This document shows, in pieces, positions 26,429-34,923 of a DNA stretch of 64,000 bases. The stretch comes from Candidatus Saccharibacteria bacterium UBA2952 (GTDB lineage Bacteria; Patescibacteriota; Saccharimonadia; Saccharimonadales; Saccharimonadaceae). The DNA is taken from NCBI GenBank assembly GCA_002348605.1, contig DEBQ01000006.1, forward strand, positions 173,566 through 237,565, written 5' to 3'. A program made the position numbers and the translations under genes. A model generated the notes under the pieces. The model made no database searches and was not told the origin of the DNA. It was given only the letters and a program-made list of their open reading frames with translations. Position 1 is the stretch's first letter, and every line of letters begins with the position of its first letter.

Positions 26429-27580
26429 ATGACGCTTAGAAAAAAACGAATAATCATAGACGGCGAAGTGTTGGTTATGCCTCACTTTAGCGGCATTGGT
26501 CACTATACGCTCGAGCTAATCAAAGCAATGGATGCAAAGCTCGTAGACCACCCTAACCTGGACGTGCGTATATTTGTCCACTTCAGGCACGTTGAAAAGG
26601 CTCGTGCATTCGGATTCAACAATATAAAGATTGTTCGGTCTCCTTTTTCTTTGCGGGTTTCTAATGGCCTTAAAATCAGAAACAAACAACTGCCATTAGA
26701 CCTACTTTTTGGGAAAGGCATCTACGTATTCCCGAACTATTCATCCTGGCCGTTGCTTTTTTCAAAAAGCGTTCCATTTATATATGACCTCTCTTTTGAG
26801 AAGTATGCTGAATTCGCAGAGCCCCGCAACCAGGCCTTTCTGTCCGAGCAGGTAAGAAAGTCGGCCAAGCGATCATCTCATATAGCGACAATTTCAAAGA
26901 ACAGTAAGCAAGAAATTCACGATTTCTATAAAGTACCTCTTGATAAGATTGGCATTTATTACCCAGCTGTTGATACTAATGTGTTCTTTAAGCAAACTGA
27001 TCAGGTAATCGCTGCCGTAAAGAAAAAATACGGCATTACCGGAAAGTATATCTTGTTTGTCGGTAATATAGAGCCCAGAAAAAACCTCAAGAACCTTTTA
27101 CTCGCATACGAGCAGCTTAATGAAACTATCAGAAAAGAATACTCATTATTGCTCGTTGGAGCGAAAGGCTGGCAAGATGGAGAAATTTTCGATATTATTC
27201 GCCGCCTCCAAGACGCAGGCGATAGCGTCCAGCGGCCAAAGGACTACGTCGAAGACAAGGATCTGCCGGCTATATATAGTGGCGCATCTGTCTTTGTCTA
27301 CCCGAGTATCTATGAAGGTTTCGGCATACCACCAATCGAGGCTATGGCATGCGGCGTGCCTACGATTGCAAGTGATAATTCATCCCTACCTGAAGCGACA
27401 GGCGATGCGGCCCAACTTATCAATGCCGACGATACAGTCATGATACGCGACGCAATCGTGCGGTACCTTAGTGACAAAGACTTAACAAATAGCCATGTCA
27501 AGAAAGGCGCTAAGCAAGTAGCGAAGTTTTCGTGGAGTAAAAGTGCAGAAGATATTATTAATACCCTCTCTAGGCTTTGA
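26429..27580 (+). CDS. GT4 family glycosyltransferase (mannosyltransferase-like)
   Basis: The protein has 383 residues. It starts RIIIDGEVLVMPHFSGIGHY. It then has FVGNIEPRKNLKNL, the donor-side motif of the WbpY/MtfB-like mannosyl or rhamnosyl transferases, and the EX7E motif YEGFGIPPIEAMACG. SDNSSLPEATGDAA closes the nucleotide-sugar pocket. It lies opposite to the flanking glycan operon genes and converges with the FkbM gene with an 11-base overlap. Likely a polymer-extending or adaptor glycosyltransferase of the ABC-exported glycan; the linkage is not predictable. Confidence 0.9.
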   Translation: MTLRKKRIIIDGEVLVMPHFSGIGHYTLELIKAMDAKLVDHPNLDVRIFVHFRHVEKARAFGFNNIKIVRSPFSLRVSNGLKIRNKQLPLDLLFGKGIYVFPNYSSWPLLFSKSVPFIYDLSFEKYAEFAEPRNQAFLSEQVRKSAKRSSHIATISKNSKQEIHDFYKVPLDKIGIYYPAVDTNVFFKQTDQVIAAVKKKYGITGKYILFVGNIEPRKNLKNLLLAYEQLNETIRKEYSLLLVGAKGWQDGEIFDIIRRLQDAGDSVQRPKDYVEDKDLPAIYSGASVFVYPSIYEGFGIPPIEAMACGVPTIASDNSSLPEATGDAAQLINADDTVMIRDAIVRYLSDKDLTNSHVKKGAKQVAKFSWSKSAEDIINTLSRL

Positions 27581-28469
27581 GTCTACCAAATACCTTTCTA
27601 TAAATTCTTACGGCAAGCTTTCGTATCAAGTAACGAACATCATCGTAATGAGCAAGCTGCCTAGATAGCAAGCTAACCTCACGCTGCAGCGATTCGTTTG
27701 CAGCTTCTAATTTGTTATTTTCAGCTTCCAATAATGGCAGCTTCTCTGCATTTATAATGCGCTGCGCTACTCCGGGGTTCACAATTATGCCAGATAGTAT
27801 CATTGAATTAGCGTAGTCGAAGTACTTCTGTCGATTTAGAGATTCTTTTCGCAAGTAGTACTCATTAAGCCCGTCATTGAATATTGGAGAATACCCTGCT
27901 TTTTTCATAAGAGGCCGCCAGTCATGATTAACATGATTTGCCTCTATACAAATAAGTTCTGGACGGTATTTTGACCAGTCGTTTCCTGCTAGTACCTCAT
28001 ATTCGTGACCTTCGACATCGACTTTCATAAAGTTAATAGTCCTATCACCCACATACTCTGCTAGAATGTCGTTAAGCGTTCTGACTTTTACTTTATAATC
28101 TTTGTACTTGGAAAGTTTAGGGTCTTCACTTTTTATGTTCTGCTTTTTTGCCTCTTCGGAAAATGTAGACAATCCATGATTGCCGTACTCACGAAATTCT
28201 ATCTCGCCCACCCTGTCTGAAATACCACAAGCAAGGTTTATGTCTTTTGTTCGAACCTCCGATAGCTTCTTATGAAGACTTGCGTTTGGCTCGATATTGA
28301 TGCCCCTCCACCCATTATCGTAAAAAAGCTTCGTGACAGAGTCTTCATTGGGATCATTTGCTCCAACGTCGACATAAAAACCGTTTTTTATGTCTGGAAA
28401 GAAGGCCTCGATAATACGGTCCTCTCTATTCTGAGCGTAACTTACGATATATCCATCTGGAAGTTTCAT
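27570..28469 (-). CDS. FkbM-family methyltransferase with C-terminal coiled coil
   Basis: The 299 residues show a Rossmann methyltransferase core of the FkbM type: DVGAND (34-39) binding S-adenosylmethionine, NIEPNASLHKKL, and MKVDVEGHEYEVL (148-160). After the domain ends (about 205), a heptad segment (about 237-278) and a basic amphipathic end (RYLIRKLAVRIYRKVFGR) follow. Methyltransferases in Wzm/Wzt operons cap the non-reducing end of the glycan and so stop growth. In WbdD a coiled coil after the catalytic part measures chain length, and the tail here could serve the same end. It is four bases from the wzt stop. Confidence 0.87.
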   Translation of the reverse strand: MKLPDGYIVSYAQNREDRIIEAFFPDIKNGFYVDVGANDPNEDSVTKLFYDNGWRGINIEPNASLHKKLSEVRTKDINLACGISDRVGEIEFREYGNHGLSTFSEEAKKQNIKSEDPKLSKYKDYKVKVRTLNDILAEYVGDRTINFMKVDVEGHEYEVLAGNDWSKYRPELICIEANHVNHDWRPLMKKAGYSPIFNDGLNEYYLRKESLNRQKYFDYANSMILSGIIVNPGVAQRIINAEKLPLLEAENNKLEAANESLQREVSLLSRQLAHYDDVRYLIRKLAVRIYRKVFGRLKA

Positions 28470-28473
28470 ATCT

Positions 28474-29646
28474 TCACTTTATTTCTACCACAAAGTCAGG
28501 ATCTACGATATATGGCAACTGACGCTCCTTATTGATCGAGAATCTTGAGGCTTCGTCCCACCAGTCCAGGACATCTATCCCATTGGACCCAAGTATAGCC
28601 GGATCGACATAGTAGTCGCCGTCGGCAAAAATATTTGGCAGCTTCCACGTCAACTCAATACTTTCACCATCTTTGACGACCGCAATCTTCTTTCCCTCGA
28701 TTTTTGTATTCGTGCCTGTTACGCTATCGCCCGAAACGGATCGTATCCTAATTCCTATGATAGGATTTTCAGTTGTTTGCTTTGCGGTTACCGTCTGGCG
28801 AATAGATACCTCATCACCATCAGACTTCACTGATATATCCTCTGTTTTAAGGGTGCCTCTCCCCCATCGTGTAGCGGTATCACCTGCGGTTGATTCTAGC
28901 GAGTCATTCGTGAACAATCTGGTGTATTTTTGTGCGATCTTGTCAGTGTCCCCGACATCCACTATCTCACTTTTGTCAATCAGGACTGCCCTGTCGCAAT
29001 ACTCTCTTACCGCATCCATGTCGTGCGACACAAATACTACGGTAGTTTCGCTATTTTTCAAACTCTTGAAATAGTTAAAGCATTTTCTTTGAAAGTCCGC
29101 GTCGCCGACGGCTAGCACCTCGTCGATCAGCAAAATGTCAGCCTTGGCCCTTGTCGCAACGGAAAATGCCAGGCGGACCTGCATGCCACTCGAGTAGTTC
29201 TTCAGCTTTTGATCCATGAATTGCCCGAGTTCGGCAAATGAGACGATGTCGTCATACTGTTCTTCAATTTCATTTTTACCGAATCCAAACAGTGCCCCGT
29301 TCAAGTAAACGTTCTCGCGCCCCGTAAGCTCAGGATTGAAACCGACGCCAAGCTCAATGAACGGCACCAGCCGACCGCTCCGCTGCACCTTTCCTTTCGA
29401 CGGCTGATAAATCTCAGCGATGATCTTAAGGAGAGTACTTTTACCGGATCCGTTCCTGCCTACGATACCAAAAAATTCGCCCCTTTTGACCTCGAATGAT
29501 ATGTCCTTCAGGGCATGTTGCACTTCAAATGACTTCGATTTCTGCTTGTGGATACCTGTGAAAATTGATTTGATCGAATTAACCTTTTGATGTGGAAGCT
29601 TGAAATCCTTATAGACACCATCGATTTTGATTGCAACGTCATTCAT
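28474..29646 (-). CDS. wzt: polysaccharide ABC transporter ATP-binding protein
   Basis: Wzt drives export of completed lipid-linked polysaccharide. The 390 residues have Walker A GRNGSGKS (63-70), the signature YSSGMQ (151-156), Walker B ILLIDE (171-176) and the switch His208 in VSHDM. A C-terminal beta-sandwich from about 255 to 390 corresponds to the Wzt_C carbohydrate-binding domain, which in E. coli O8/O9a recognises the capped chain end. Its presence together with an adjacent methyltransferase supports recognition of a methylated terminus. The stop of wzm and the start of this gene are one base apart. Confidence 0.94.
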   Translation of the reverse strand: MNDVAIKIDGVYKDFKLPHQKVNSIKSIFTGIHKQKSKSFEVQHALKDISFEVKRGEFFGIVGRNGSGKSTLLKIIAEIYQPSKGKVQRSGRLVPFIELGVGFNPELTGRENVYLNGALFGFGKNEIEEQYDDIVSFAELGQFMDQKLKNYSSGMQVRLAFSVATRAKADILLIDEVLAVGDADFQRKCFNYFKSLKNSETTVVFVSHDMDAVREYCDRAVLIDKSEIVDVGDTDKIAQKYTRLFTNDSLESTAGDTATRWGRGTLKTEDISVKSDGDEVSIRQTVTAKQTTENPIIGIRIRSVSGDSVTGTNTKIEGKKIAVVKDGESIELTWKLPNIFADGDYYVDPAILGSNGIDVLDWWDEASRFSINKERQLPYIVDPDFVVEIK

Positions 29647-30471
29647 CTAGATATCCTCCGCGAATCTTGGAGATTGCCGCCTAAAGTACCAGGCAGCCAT
29701 CACGGCAAATAGTATCGTCACTGCGACGGGAATTAGCCTGAACCAGCCACTGCCGAATATATTTTCAAACGTCATTGCTTCATGCGTTACGAGCAGGTAG
29801 CGCGAGTCCTGAATGATTTGTGCGGCTGGATTTAACATCATCAGTTTCGCTACGTCATGCGACCGCTCCATTACCAGTGTGATAGGGTACAGGATCGGCG
29901 TGAAGTAAAACGCTGCTTGCATCAGGATTTCCCATATATAGCCGATGTCGCGGAACCGAACGTAGAGTGCACTGAGTAGGAAAGCGACGCCAAGAGAAAA
30001 TATAAACAGTTGCAACAACGTTAATGGAAGCAGTAGCGCGCTCCAATGAAGGTCTACGCCGCCGATGGCAAGGAATATCGCCAGAACGGCGAAATTTATC
30101 AGCAGGTTTATCAAAGCCGATGCCGAGCCGGCCAGAACTATTACGTATTTAGGAAAGTTGAGCTTACGCATCAGCTCGCCCTTACCGACTATGGCAGTTA
30201 CCCCGTTGTTAGTAACTTCAGTGAAGTAATTCCAAAGCAGGATTCCGAGCAGCAGGTAGGCTGGGTAGTGCGGTATGGTAGCGCCCGCATTAAATACGAC
30301 ACCGAACACAAGGTATAGGATACCGAACATAAACAGTGGCTTTAATAGCGACCATATATATCCCAAGAATGAGCCCTGATAGCGCAGCTTGAAGTCGGTT
30401 TTAACCAGCTCTTTGAGCAAAATCGTAGAGTAACGGTACTTCGCTTTTAAGCGCTCGGTGGTTTGTTTCAT
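29647..30471 (-). CDS. wzm: polysaccharide ABC transporter permease
   Basis: The 274 residues have six membrane helices of the ABC-2 type. The N-terminal amphipathic part (LLKELVKTDFKLRYQGSFLGYIWSLLKPL, given here as positions about 18-46) contains the FKxRYxxSxLGxxWxxLxP motif typical of Wzm/TagG permeases. It forms the channel through which the lipid-linked glycan crosses the membrane, with the Wzt dimer beneath. It is the first gene of the minus-strand operon wzm-wzt-fkbM and is divergent from rmd with a 71-base gap. Confidence 0.93.
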   Translation of the reverse strand: MKQTTERLKAKYRYSTILLKELVKTDFKLRYQGSFLGYIWSLLKPLFMFGILYLVFGVVFNAGATIPHYPAYLLLGILLWNYFTEVTNNGVTAIVGKGELMRKLNFPKYVIVLAGSASALINLLINFAVLAIFLAIGGVDLHWSALLLPLTLLQLFIFSLGVAFLLSALYVRFRDIGYIWEILMQAAFYFTPILYPITLVMERSHDVAKLMMLNPAAQIIQDSRYLLVTHEAMTFENIFGSGWFRLIPVAVTILFAVMAAWYFRRQSPRFAEDI

Positions 30472-30530
30472 CTAGATAGCCATTATAGCTTTACAGCGGT
30501 CATTGCGCAAAGGATTGAACCGTAACACGG

Positions 30531-30536
30531 TATACT
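30531..30536 (+). promoter_or_regulatory. leaderless-type -10 box for rmd
   Basis: TATACT ends six bases before the ATG at 30543. There is no ribosome site before the start. Confidence 0.55.
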
Positions 30537-30542
30537 AGATAT

Positions 30543-31454
30543 ATGCAGAAGACTATCGTGATTACCGGTGTGAACGGCTTCGTAGGGAAGCATCTTGTCA
30601 ATGAATTAGTGGACGCCGGCCATACGGTTGTGGGCATCGGTCGCGAGAACGAAGTTCATGAGCAGATAGCCGATAAGTTGGCTGAATACGCATTGGTGGA
30701 CTTAGCACAGGAATGGCCTGCTCTTGAACACGAGCCAGACGCCATCATTCACCTGGCTGGGCTGGCCGCTGTCGGCCCGTCGTTCGACGCGCCACAGGAT
30801 TACATAAACCTGAACAGTGCGATGGTGACAAACATGTGCGAACACTACGTGAAGGCCAGCAAGAAGCCGCGAATCGTTCTTATTAGTAGTGGGGCAATTT
30901 ATGATTCGCACCAGCCAATGCCGATTAGTGAGTCTGGTGCCGTGTCTTTTAACTCTCCGTATGCCGTCAGCAAGATTCTGAACGAGAATCAGGCCGCCTA
31001 CTATAACCTCCGCGGTTTAGAATGCGTCGTTATGCGTCCGTTCAATCATATCGGCCCGGGTCAGTTACCAGGCTTCTTGGTGCCCGATTTGATTGAAAAG
31101 ATCCGCGCTCGCACCGGCGACGAACCGATTACAGTAGGTAATCTCGACACTAAGCGGGACTACACCGATGTGCGCGACGTCGTTTCAGCCTACCGTCTGG
31201 TCGCCACTCACCCTGAAACTCCGAAAGAACTCGTGTACAACGTCTGCTCTGGCGAGAGTTTAAGCGGGAAAACCATCCTTAGCACGATATCGTCGGCTAT
31301 GGGTATAGACGAACCACCTATCGTAGTCGATCAGTCCCTCATTCGTCCAAACGATGCGCCCGACATCGTCGGGAACAGTCAGCAGCTCAGCCAGGAGTTC
31401 GGCTGGGTAAAGAAGTTTTCAATCGACCAGACAATCCACGATATCTTGGCTTAG
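30543..31454 (+). CDS. rmd: GDP-4-dehydro-6-deoxy-D-mannose reductase-like epimerase/dehydratase family protein
   Basis: The 303 residues form an extended SDR with the NAD(P) loop ITGVNGFVGKHL, a YxxxK catalytic pair in SPYAVSK, and FNHIGPGQLPGFLVPDLI. The last is characteristic of Rmd, the reductase that turns the Gmd product into GDP-D-rhamnose. Length matches the family. With Gmd, ManC and the cupin isomerase in the same locus, the full route from fructose-6-phosphate towards GDP-D-rhamnose is nearly complete (a phosphomannomutase is not in this window). A related GDP-sugar reductase giving another 6-deoxyhexose, such as GDP-6-deoxy-D-talose, is possible. Its stop overlaps the convergent Nudix gene stop. 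Confidence 0.83.
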   Translation: MQKTIVITGVNGFVGKHLVNELVDAGHTVVGIGRENEVHEQIADKLAEYALVDLAQEWPALEHEPDAIIHLAGLAAVGPSFDAPQDYINLNSAMVTNMCEHYVKASKKPRIVLISSGAIYDSHQPMPISESGAVSFNSPYAVSKILNENQAAYYNLRGLECVVMRPFNHIGPGQLPGFLVPDLIEKIRARTGDEPITVGNLDTKRDYTDVRDVVSAYRLVATHPETPKELVYNVCSGESLSGKTILSTISSAMGIDEPPIVVDQSLIRPNDAPDIVGNSQQLSQEFGWVKKFSIDQTIHDILA

Positions 31455-32005
31455 TTCTTCGAAAGGTATTCTGGGAATGCCAAAGCCAAAGCAGCGATCA
31501 TATACGATGTATTGAAGCGTCCGGATTTAAGCAGATCCGCGATTTCGTCTTTTGGAATAAGCTGGACCTCCCCAATCGCTTCGGAGGCTTCAAGCTGTCT
31601 TGCCTTTTGTTTAACGGCACCGGTAACACGGACTATATGATTGATGTGCGTCAATTTTGATGGGTACGGGTAGTTACCGGAAAGTAACGTAGCCTCTGTT
31701 GCTACGTACCCCGTTTCTTCCAGCAGCTCACGTAGCGCCGCAGCTTCAGGCGTCTCGTCATCATCGATTCCACCAGCTGGGAATGTCAGTACAGTGTCAT
31801 CGACGGCGTACTTGTATTCTTCGAATAAGATTAATCGGTCTTGCTCATCGGTTGCGACGACCAGTACACCATCAGGTAGATCAACGACACTGTAATCGTC
31901 TACCATCGCACCGGACGGCAGCCGCACAATATCTTCATATACCGACATATACGGTGTTTGGTACACCGCACTACGCCCGGTCCGCTGCCACTTATCTGTC
32001 GACAT
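31451..32005 (-). CDS. Nudix hydrolase (ADP-ribose/ADP-sugar pyrophosphatase type)
   Basis: The 184 residues contain a complete Nudix box starting at GGIDDDETPEAAALRELLEE and continuing with TGY, with the expected spacing Gx5Ex7REUxEExGU. The N-terminal beta strands with SVYEDIVRLPSGAMVDDY and the region after the box resemble ADP-ribose pyrophosphatase (NudF-like) proteins. It could also act on a GDP-sugar such as GDP-mannose (NudK-like). It sits five bases after gmd on the same strand, which makes a nucleotide-sugar housekeeping role plausible but unproven. Confidence 0.85.
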   Translation of the reverse strand: MSTDKWQRTGRSAVYQTPYMSVYEDIVRLPSGAMVDDYSVVDLPDGVLVVATDEQDRLILFEEYKYAVDDTVLTFPAGGIDDDETPEAAALRELLEETGYVATEATLLSGNYPYPSKLTHINHIVRVTGAVKQKARQLEASEAIGEVQLIPKDEIADLLKSGRFNTSYMIAALALAFPEYLSKN

Positions 32006-32010
32006 TCGAC

Positions 32011-33051
32011 TTACTTTGATTCAGCAGCTAGGTCGTGTTCGACCATCAGCTTTACCAAACCAGGGAAGTCGACAGCGCGCTTCCAGCCAAGTTGCGTCTC
32101 GGCCTTTTTCGGATCACCGAGCAGAATGTCGACTTCGGCCGGGCGGTAGAATTCTGGATTGATACGCAGCACCACATTGCCGGTGGCGACATCGGTCGCA
32201 GTCTCGCCTTCGCCTGTTCCTTCCCAGCGCAGCTCAATGCCGACCTGCTGGAAGGCTAGTTCGACGAATTCACGTATAGTGTGAGTTTCACCTGTTGCCA
32301 GTACATAGTCACCAGGCTGGTCCTGCTGCAAAATGCGCCACATGCCTTCAACGTAGTCGCCGGCGTAGCCCCAGTCACGCTTACTGTCTAGGTTGCCGAG
32401 TTCAAGTACGTCCTGCTTGCCCAGCTTGATGCGGGCGACAGCCTTTGAGATTTTGCGGGTCACAAATTCTGGACCGCGGCGCTCACCCTCGTGGTTGAAT
32501 AGAATGCCGCAACTAGCATGCATGCCGTAGCTTTCGCGGTAGTTCTTAGTAATCCAGTGGCCATAAAGCTTAGCGACGCCATATGGGCTGCGTGGGTGGA
32601 AAAGCGACTCTTCGTCGTAGCCGCTACCTGGGCGGTTGTAGTCCAGGCCGCCGAACATTTCAGAGGTCGAAGCCTGGTAAAAACGGGTAGTCTTTTCAAG
32701 GCCAGCTAGGCGAATGGCTTCTAGCACATTAAGCACACCTTTGCCAGTCAGGTCGGCGGTAAGAAGCGGATCGCGGAACGAATAGCCGACGTGGCTGATC
32801 GCGGCCAAGTTGTAGACTTCGTCAGGTTTGACTTCTAGCATTGCGCGGGTCAGGGCAGAAATGTCCATCATATCCGCCAGCACGATGTTTACGTACGGCA
32901 TCTCTTCTTTGACCGCTTGGTAGCGGGGATGGCTAGCTTCAAGCTGGCCGCGTAGCGTGCCGTATACTTCGTACCCTTTTTCGTGCAACAGTTTTGCTAA
33001 GTGTCCACCGTCTTGTCCGGCCACGCCGGTAATAAGTGCCGTTTTCGCCAT
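32011..33051 (-). CDS. gmd: GDP-mannose 4,6-dehydratase
   Basis: Gmd converts GDP-D-mannose into GDP-4-dehydro-6-deoxy-D-mannose. The 346 residues match the family length. Key motifs are ITGVAGQDGGHLAKLL (NADP loop), the catalytic YxxxK in YGVAKLYGHW, NHEGERRG and, near the end, EVDILLGDPKKAETQLGWK, a Gmd signature. GFVTRKI-type substrate contacts read EFVTRKISKAVA. A strong ribosome site AAGGAG precedes the ATG. It is upstream of the Nudix gene and downstream of the cupin isomerase on the same strand, so these three are probably one unit. Confidence 0.95.
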   Translation of the reverse strand: MAKTALITGVAGQDGGHLAKLLHEKGYEVYGTLRGQLEASHPRYQAVKEEMPYVNIVLADMMDISALTRAMLEVKPDEVYNLAAISHVGYSFRDPLLTADLTGKGVLNVLEAIRLAGLEKTTRFYQASTSEMFGGLDYNRPGSGYDEESLFHPRSPYGVAKLYGHWITKNYRESYGMHASCGILFNHEGERRGPEFVTRKISKAVARIKLGKQDVLELGNLDSKRDWGYAGDYVEGMWRILQQDQPGDYVLATGETHTIREFVELAFQQVGIELRWEGTGEGETATDVATGNVVLRINPEFYRPAEVDILLGDPKKAETQLGWKRAVDFPGLVKLMVEHDLAAESK

Positions 33052-33125
33052 ATTCTCCTTCTTTTCTCCCTCGTGAAAGCGTAGTGTTCTGTCGTTTGTA
33101 TTATATCAGATTCGATAGGGGTGGA

Positions 33126-33674
33126 CTACCGGCTGTAATCGTCAGCCAGACGCACAATGTCGTCTTCGTCAGATGGATTTTCAGCGTCACTGTGCTGCCA
33201 GATTTCGGCGACAAGCACGAACCCGTCCGATTTTCCTTCTAGTCGGTGACGTTCGCCGGTTTGGAACTGAACAACTTCGTCGGCCGCGGCCTCAACGCGT
33301 TCGCTTTCGTCACCGGTCATGCTTTTGCGGTAGGCGCCGGTCGTTAAGAACCGCCAACGTTCGGCACGGCGGTGATGGAACTGCCAGCTCAGGCGCTCAC
33401 CCGGTTTGACAATCAAGAACTTAGGGCTAAGTTCGGCCCCTTCAATCCCCAGCCGCGCTTCTTCTGGTGACAGACCCGGAAAGAATTCGTTCACGAACAT
33501 ATCGGCCTGTGATGAATCGATTCGCAGGTACGCGCCCCACGGTTTGTTCGCGTTCAGCTCGACAATCGTGTAGCCTGCGCCTTCGGCCAAGGCTTTGACC
33601 GTACTAACGAACGTATTGATATCTTGGTCTTTAGCGTTAGCCGCGTTTGTCAGCTCTGTGGTAAGTCCAGCCAT
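33126..33674 (-). CDS. cupin-type phosphomannose isomerase-like protein
   Basis: The 182 residues correspond to the C-terminal domain of bifunctional ManC/AlgA/WbpW proteins (mannose-6-phosphate isomerase type II). KPWGAYLR, IVKPGERLSWQFHHRRAERWR and the ending DEDDIVRLADDYSR are the family signatures, and the histidines form the metal site. It probably interconverts fructose-6-phosphate and mannose-6-phosphate to feed GDP-mannose synthesis. The matching guanylyltransferase is a separate gene 24 kb away (8034-9068). A GGGAG ribosome site lies before the ATG, and a TAAAAT box lies further upstream. It is divergent from the GT4 at 33740. Confidence 0.85.
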   Translation of the reverse strand: MAGLTTELTNAANAKDQDINTFVSTVKALAEGAGYTIVELNANKPWGAYLRIDSSQADMFVNEFFPGLSPEEARLGIEGAELSPKFLIVKPGERLSWQFHHRRAERWRFLTTGAYRKSMTGDESERVEAAADEVVQFQTGERHRLEGKSDGFVLVAEIWQHSDAENPSDEDDIVRLADDYSR

Positions 33675-33726
33675 TTTCTCCCTTTCGGTATTAACTCTAT
33701 TTTATTTTAGCGTAGTCTGGTTTTGC

Positions 33727-33732
33727 TACACT
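33727..33732 (+). promoter_or_regulatory. leaderless-type -10 box
   Basis: TACACT ends seven bases before the ATG at 33740. No ribosome site separates them. Confidence 0.4.
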
Positions 33733-33739
33733 ACATATA

Positions 33740-34828
33740 ATGCATATCGCCATCGATGCCCGTATTATCAATTCCTCGACCGGCCGTTATATCGAACGGA
33801 TGCTTTATTACTTACAGCAAATCGACACCAGGAACGAGTACACGGTGTTGCTTCGAAAAAAGGATCTTTCTTACTGGCAGCCGACCGCTAGCAACTTCAA
33901 GGTCAAGGTCGCCGAATTCGATAACTATTCATTCGGCGAGCAAATCGGGTTTAAGAAATTGCTTGACTCGCTAAAGCCGGACTTGGTTCATTTTTGCATG
34001 CCCCAGCAGCCGGTTTTGTATGACGGCAGGGCAGTGACGACCATCGCCGACCTGACCCTGCTTAAGACGTACAATTCCGACAAGAATTGGTTCGTTTACC
34101 ACTTCAAGCAGTTTGTCGGGCGATTCGTGTTCAAGCGTGTCGCACGAAAAAGCGCCCTGGTGCTTACAATCAGTGACTACGTAAAGCAAGATGTCGTTCG
34201 GTTCGCCGGTATTTCGCCAGACAAAGTCCGAACGACCCTGCTTGCCGCCGAAATTCCCGACTCTGGCGAGCTGAAGGAATACCCACTGCCGTTCACCGAC
34301 TTCATAATGTATGTCGGTCAGCAGCCGGACTACAAGAACATTCGGCGGCTGGCGAAGGCACACCAAAAACTGTTGGAGTCACACCCGAACCTTGGTTTAG
34401 TGCTTACAGGGAGAAAAGCCGACGATACCAAGGCGAACGAAGCCTATTTTAAAAAAATGGGATATACGAACATCCTATTCACGGACTTCATCCCCGACGA
34501 ACAGTTGAACTGGCTATTGAAACACACTAAAGCCTACGTGTTTCCGTCTTTGATGGAAGGCTTTGGGCTACCCGGGCTCGAAGCTATGGCGGTCGGCGCG
34601 CCGGTCGCCAGTAGCAACACTACCAGTCTGCCCGAAATCTATGGCGACGCGGCCGAGTACTTTGACCCGCTAAACGTTGAAGATATGGCCAAAGCTATTG
34701 AGCGGGTCATAAATGACGAGGATCTGCGACAAAAGCTGATCAAGCGGGGTCACGAGCAGGTCAATAAATATTCCTGGCGGCGAATGGCCGAGCAGACACA
34801 CCAAGCCTACATGGATGCTCTAAAATAA
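33740..34828 (+). CDS. GT4 family glycosyltransferase
   Basis: The protein has 362 residues with a compact GT-B fold. It starts HIAIDARIINSSTGRYIER and has YVGQQPDYKNIRRL on the donor side and the EX7E motif MEGFGLPGLEAMAVG, followed by SSNTTSLPEIYGDAA. It is similar in layout to the GT4 at 26429 and to WbpY/WbpZ-type enzymes of A-band polysaccharide synthesis. It ends one base before a long inverted repeat that separates it from the convergent jag gene. Likely donor is GDP-mannose or GDP-rhamnose, judged by neighbours only. Confidence 0.9.
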   Translation: MHIAIDARIINSSTGRYIERMLYYLQQIDTRNEYTVLLRKKDLSYWQPTASNFKVKVAEFDNYSFGEQIGFKKLLDSLKPDLVHFCMPQQPVLYDGRAVTTIADLTLLKTYNSDKNWFVYHFKQFVGRFVFKRVARKSALVLTISDYVKQDVVRFAGISPDKVRTTLLAAEIPDSGELKEYPLPFTDFIMYVGQQPDYKNIRRLAKAHQKLLESHPNLGLVLTGRKADDTKANEAYFKKMGYTNILFTDFIPDEQLNWLLKHTKAYVFPSLMEGFGLPGLEAMAVGAPVASSNTTSLPEIYGDAAEYFDPLNVEDMAKAIERVINDEDLRQKLIKRGHEQVNKYSWRRMAEQTHQAYMDALK

Positions 34829-34874
34829 GTGTCAAAAATACATTAAACCATTTGGTTGAATATAGTTTTGACAC
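34829..34874. repeat. inverted repeat between convergent genes (possible terminator)
   Basis: GTGTCAAAA at 34829-34837 pairs with TTTTGACAC at 34866-34874. The loop contains a smaller palindrome (AACCA, TT, TGGTT), so the RNA could form one long interrupted hairpin directly after the GT4 stop codon. There is no long T run after the right arm, so a factor-independent terminator is not certain. A protein-binding operator is another option. Confidence 0.5.
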
Positions 34875-34923
34875 CTGGCTGGTTTGATTTTTTCGTATGT
34901 TTAGTATGTAAAATACTTAAATA

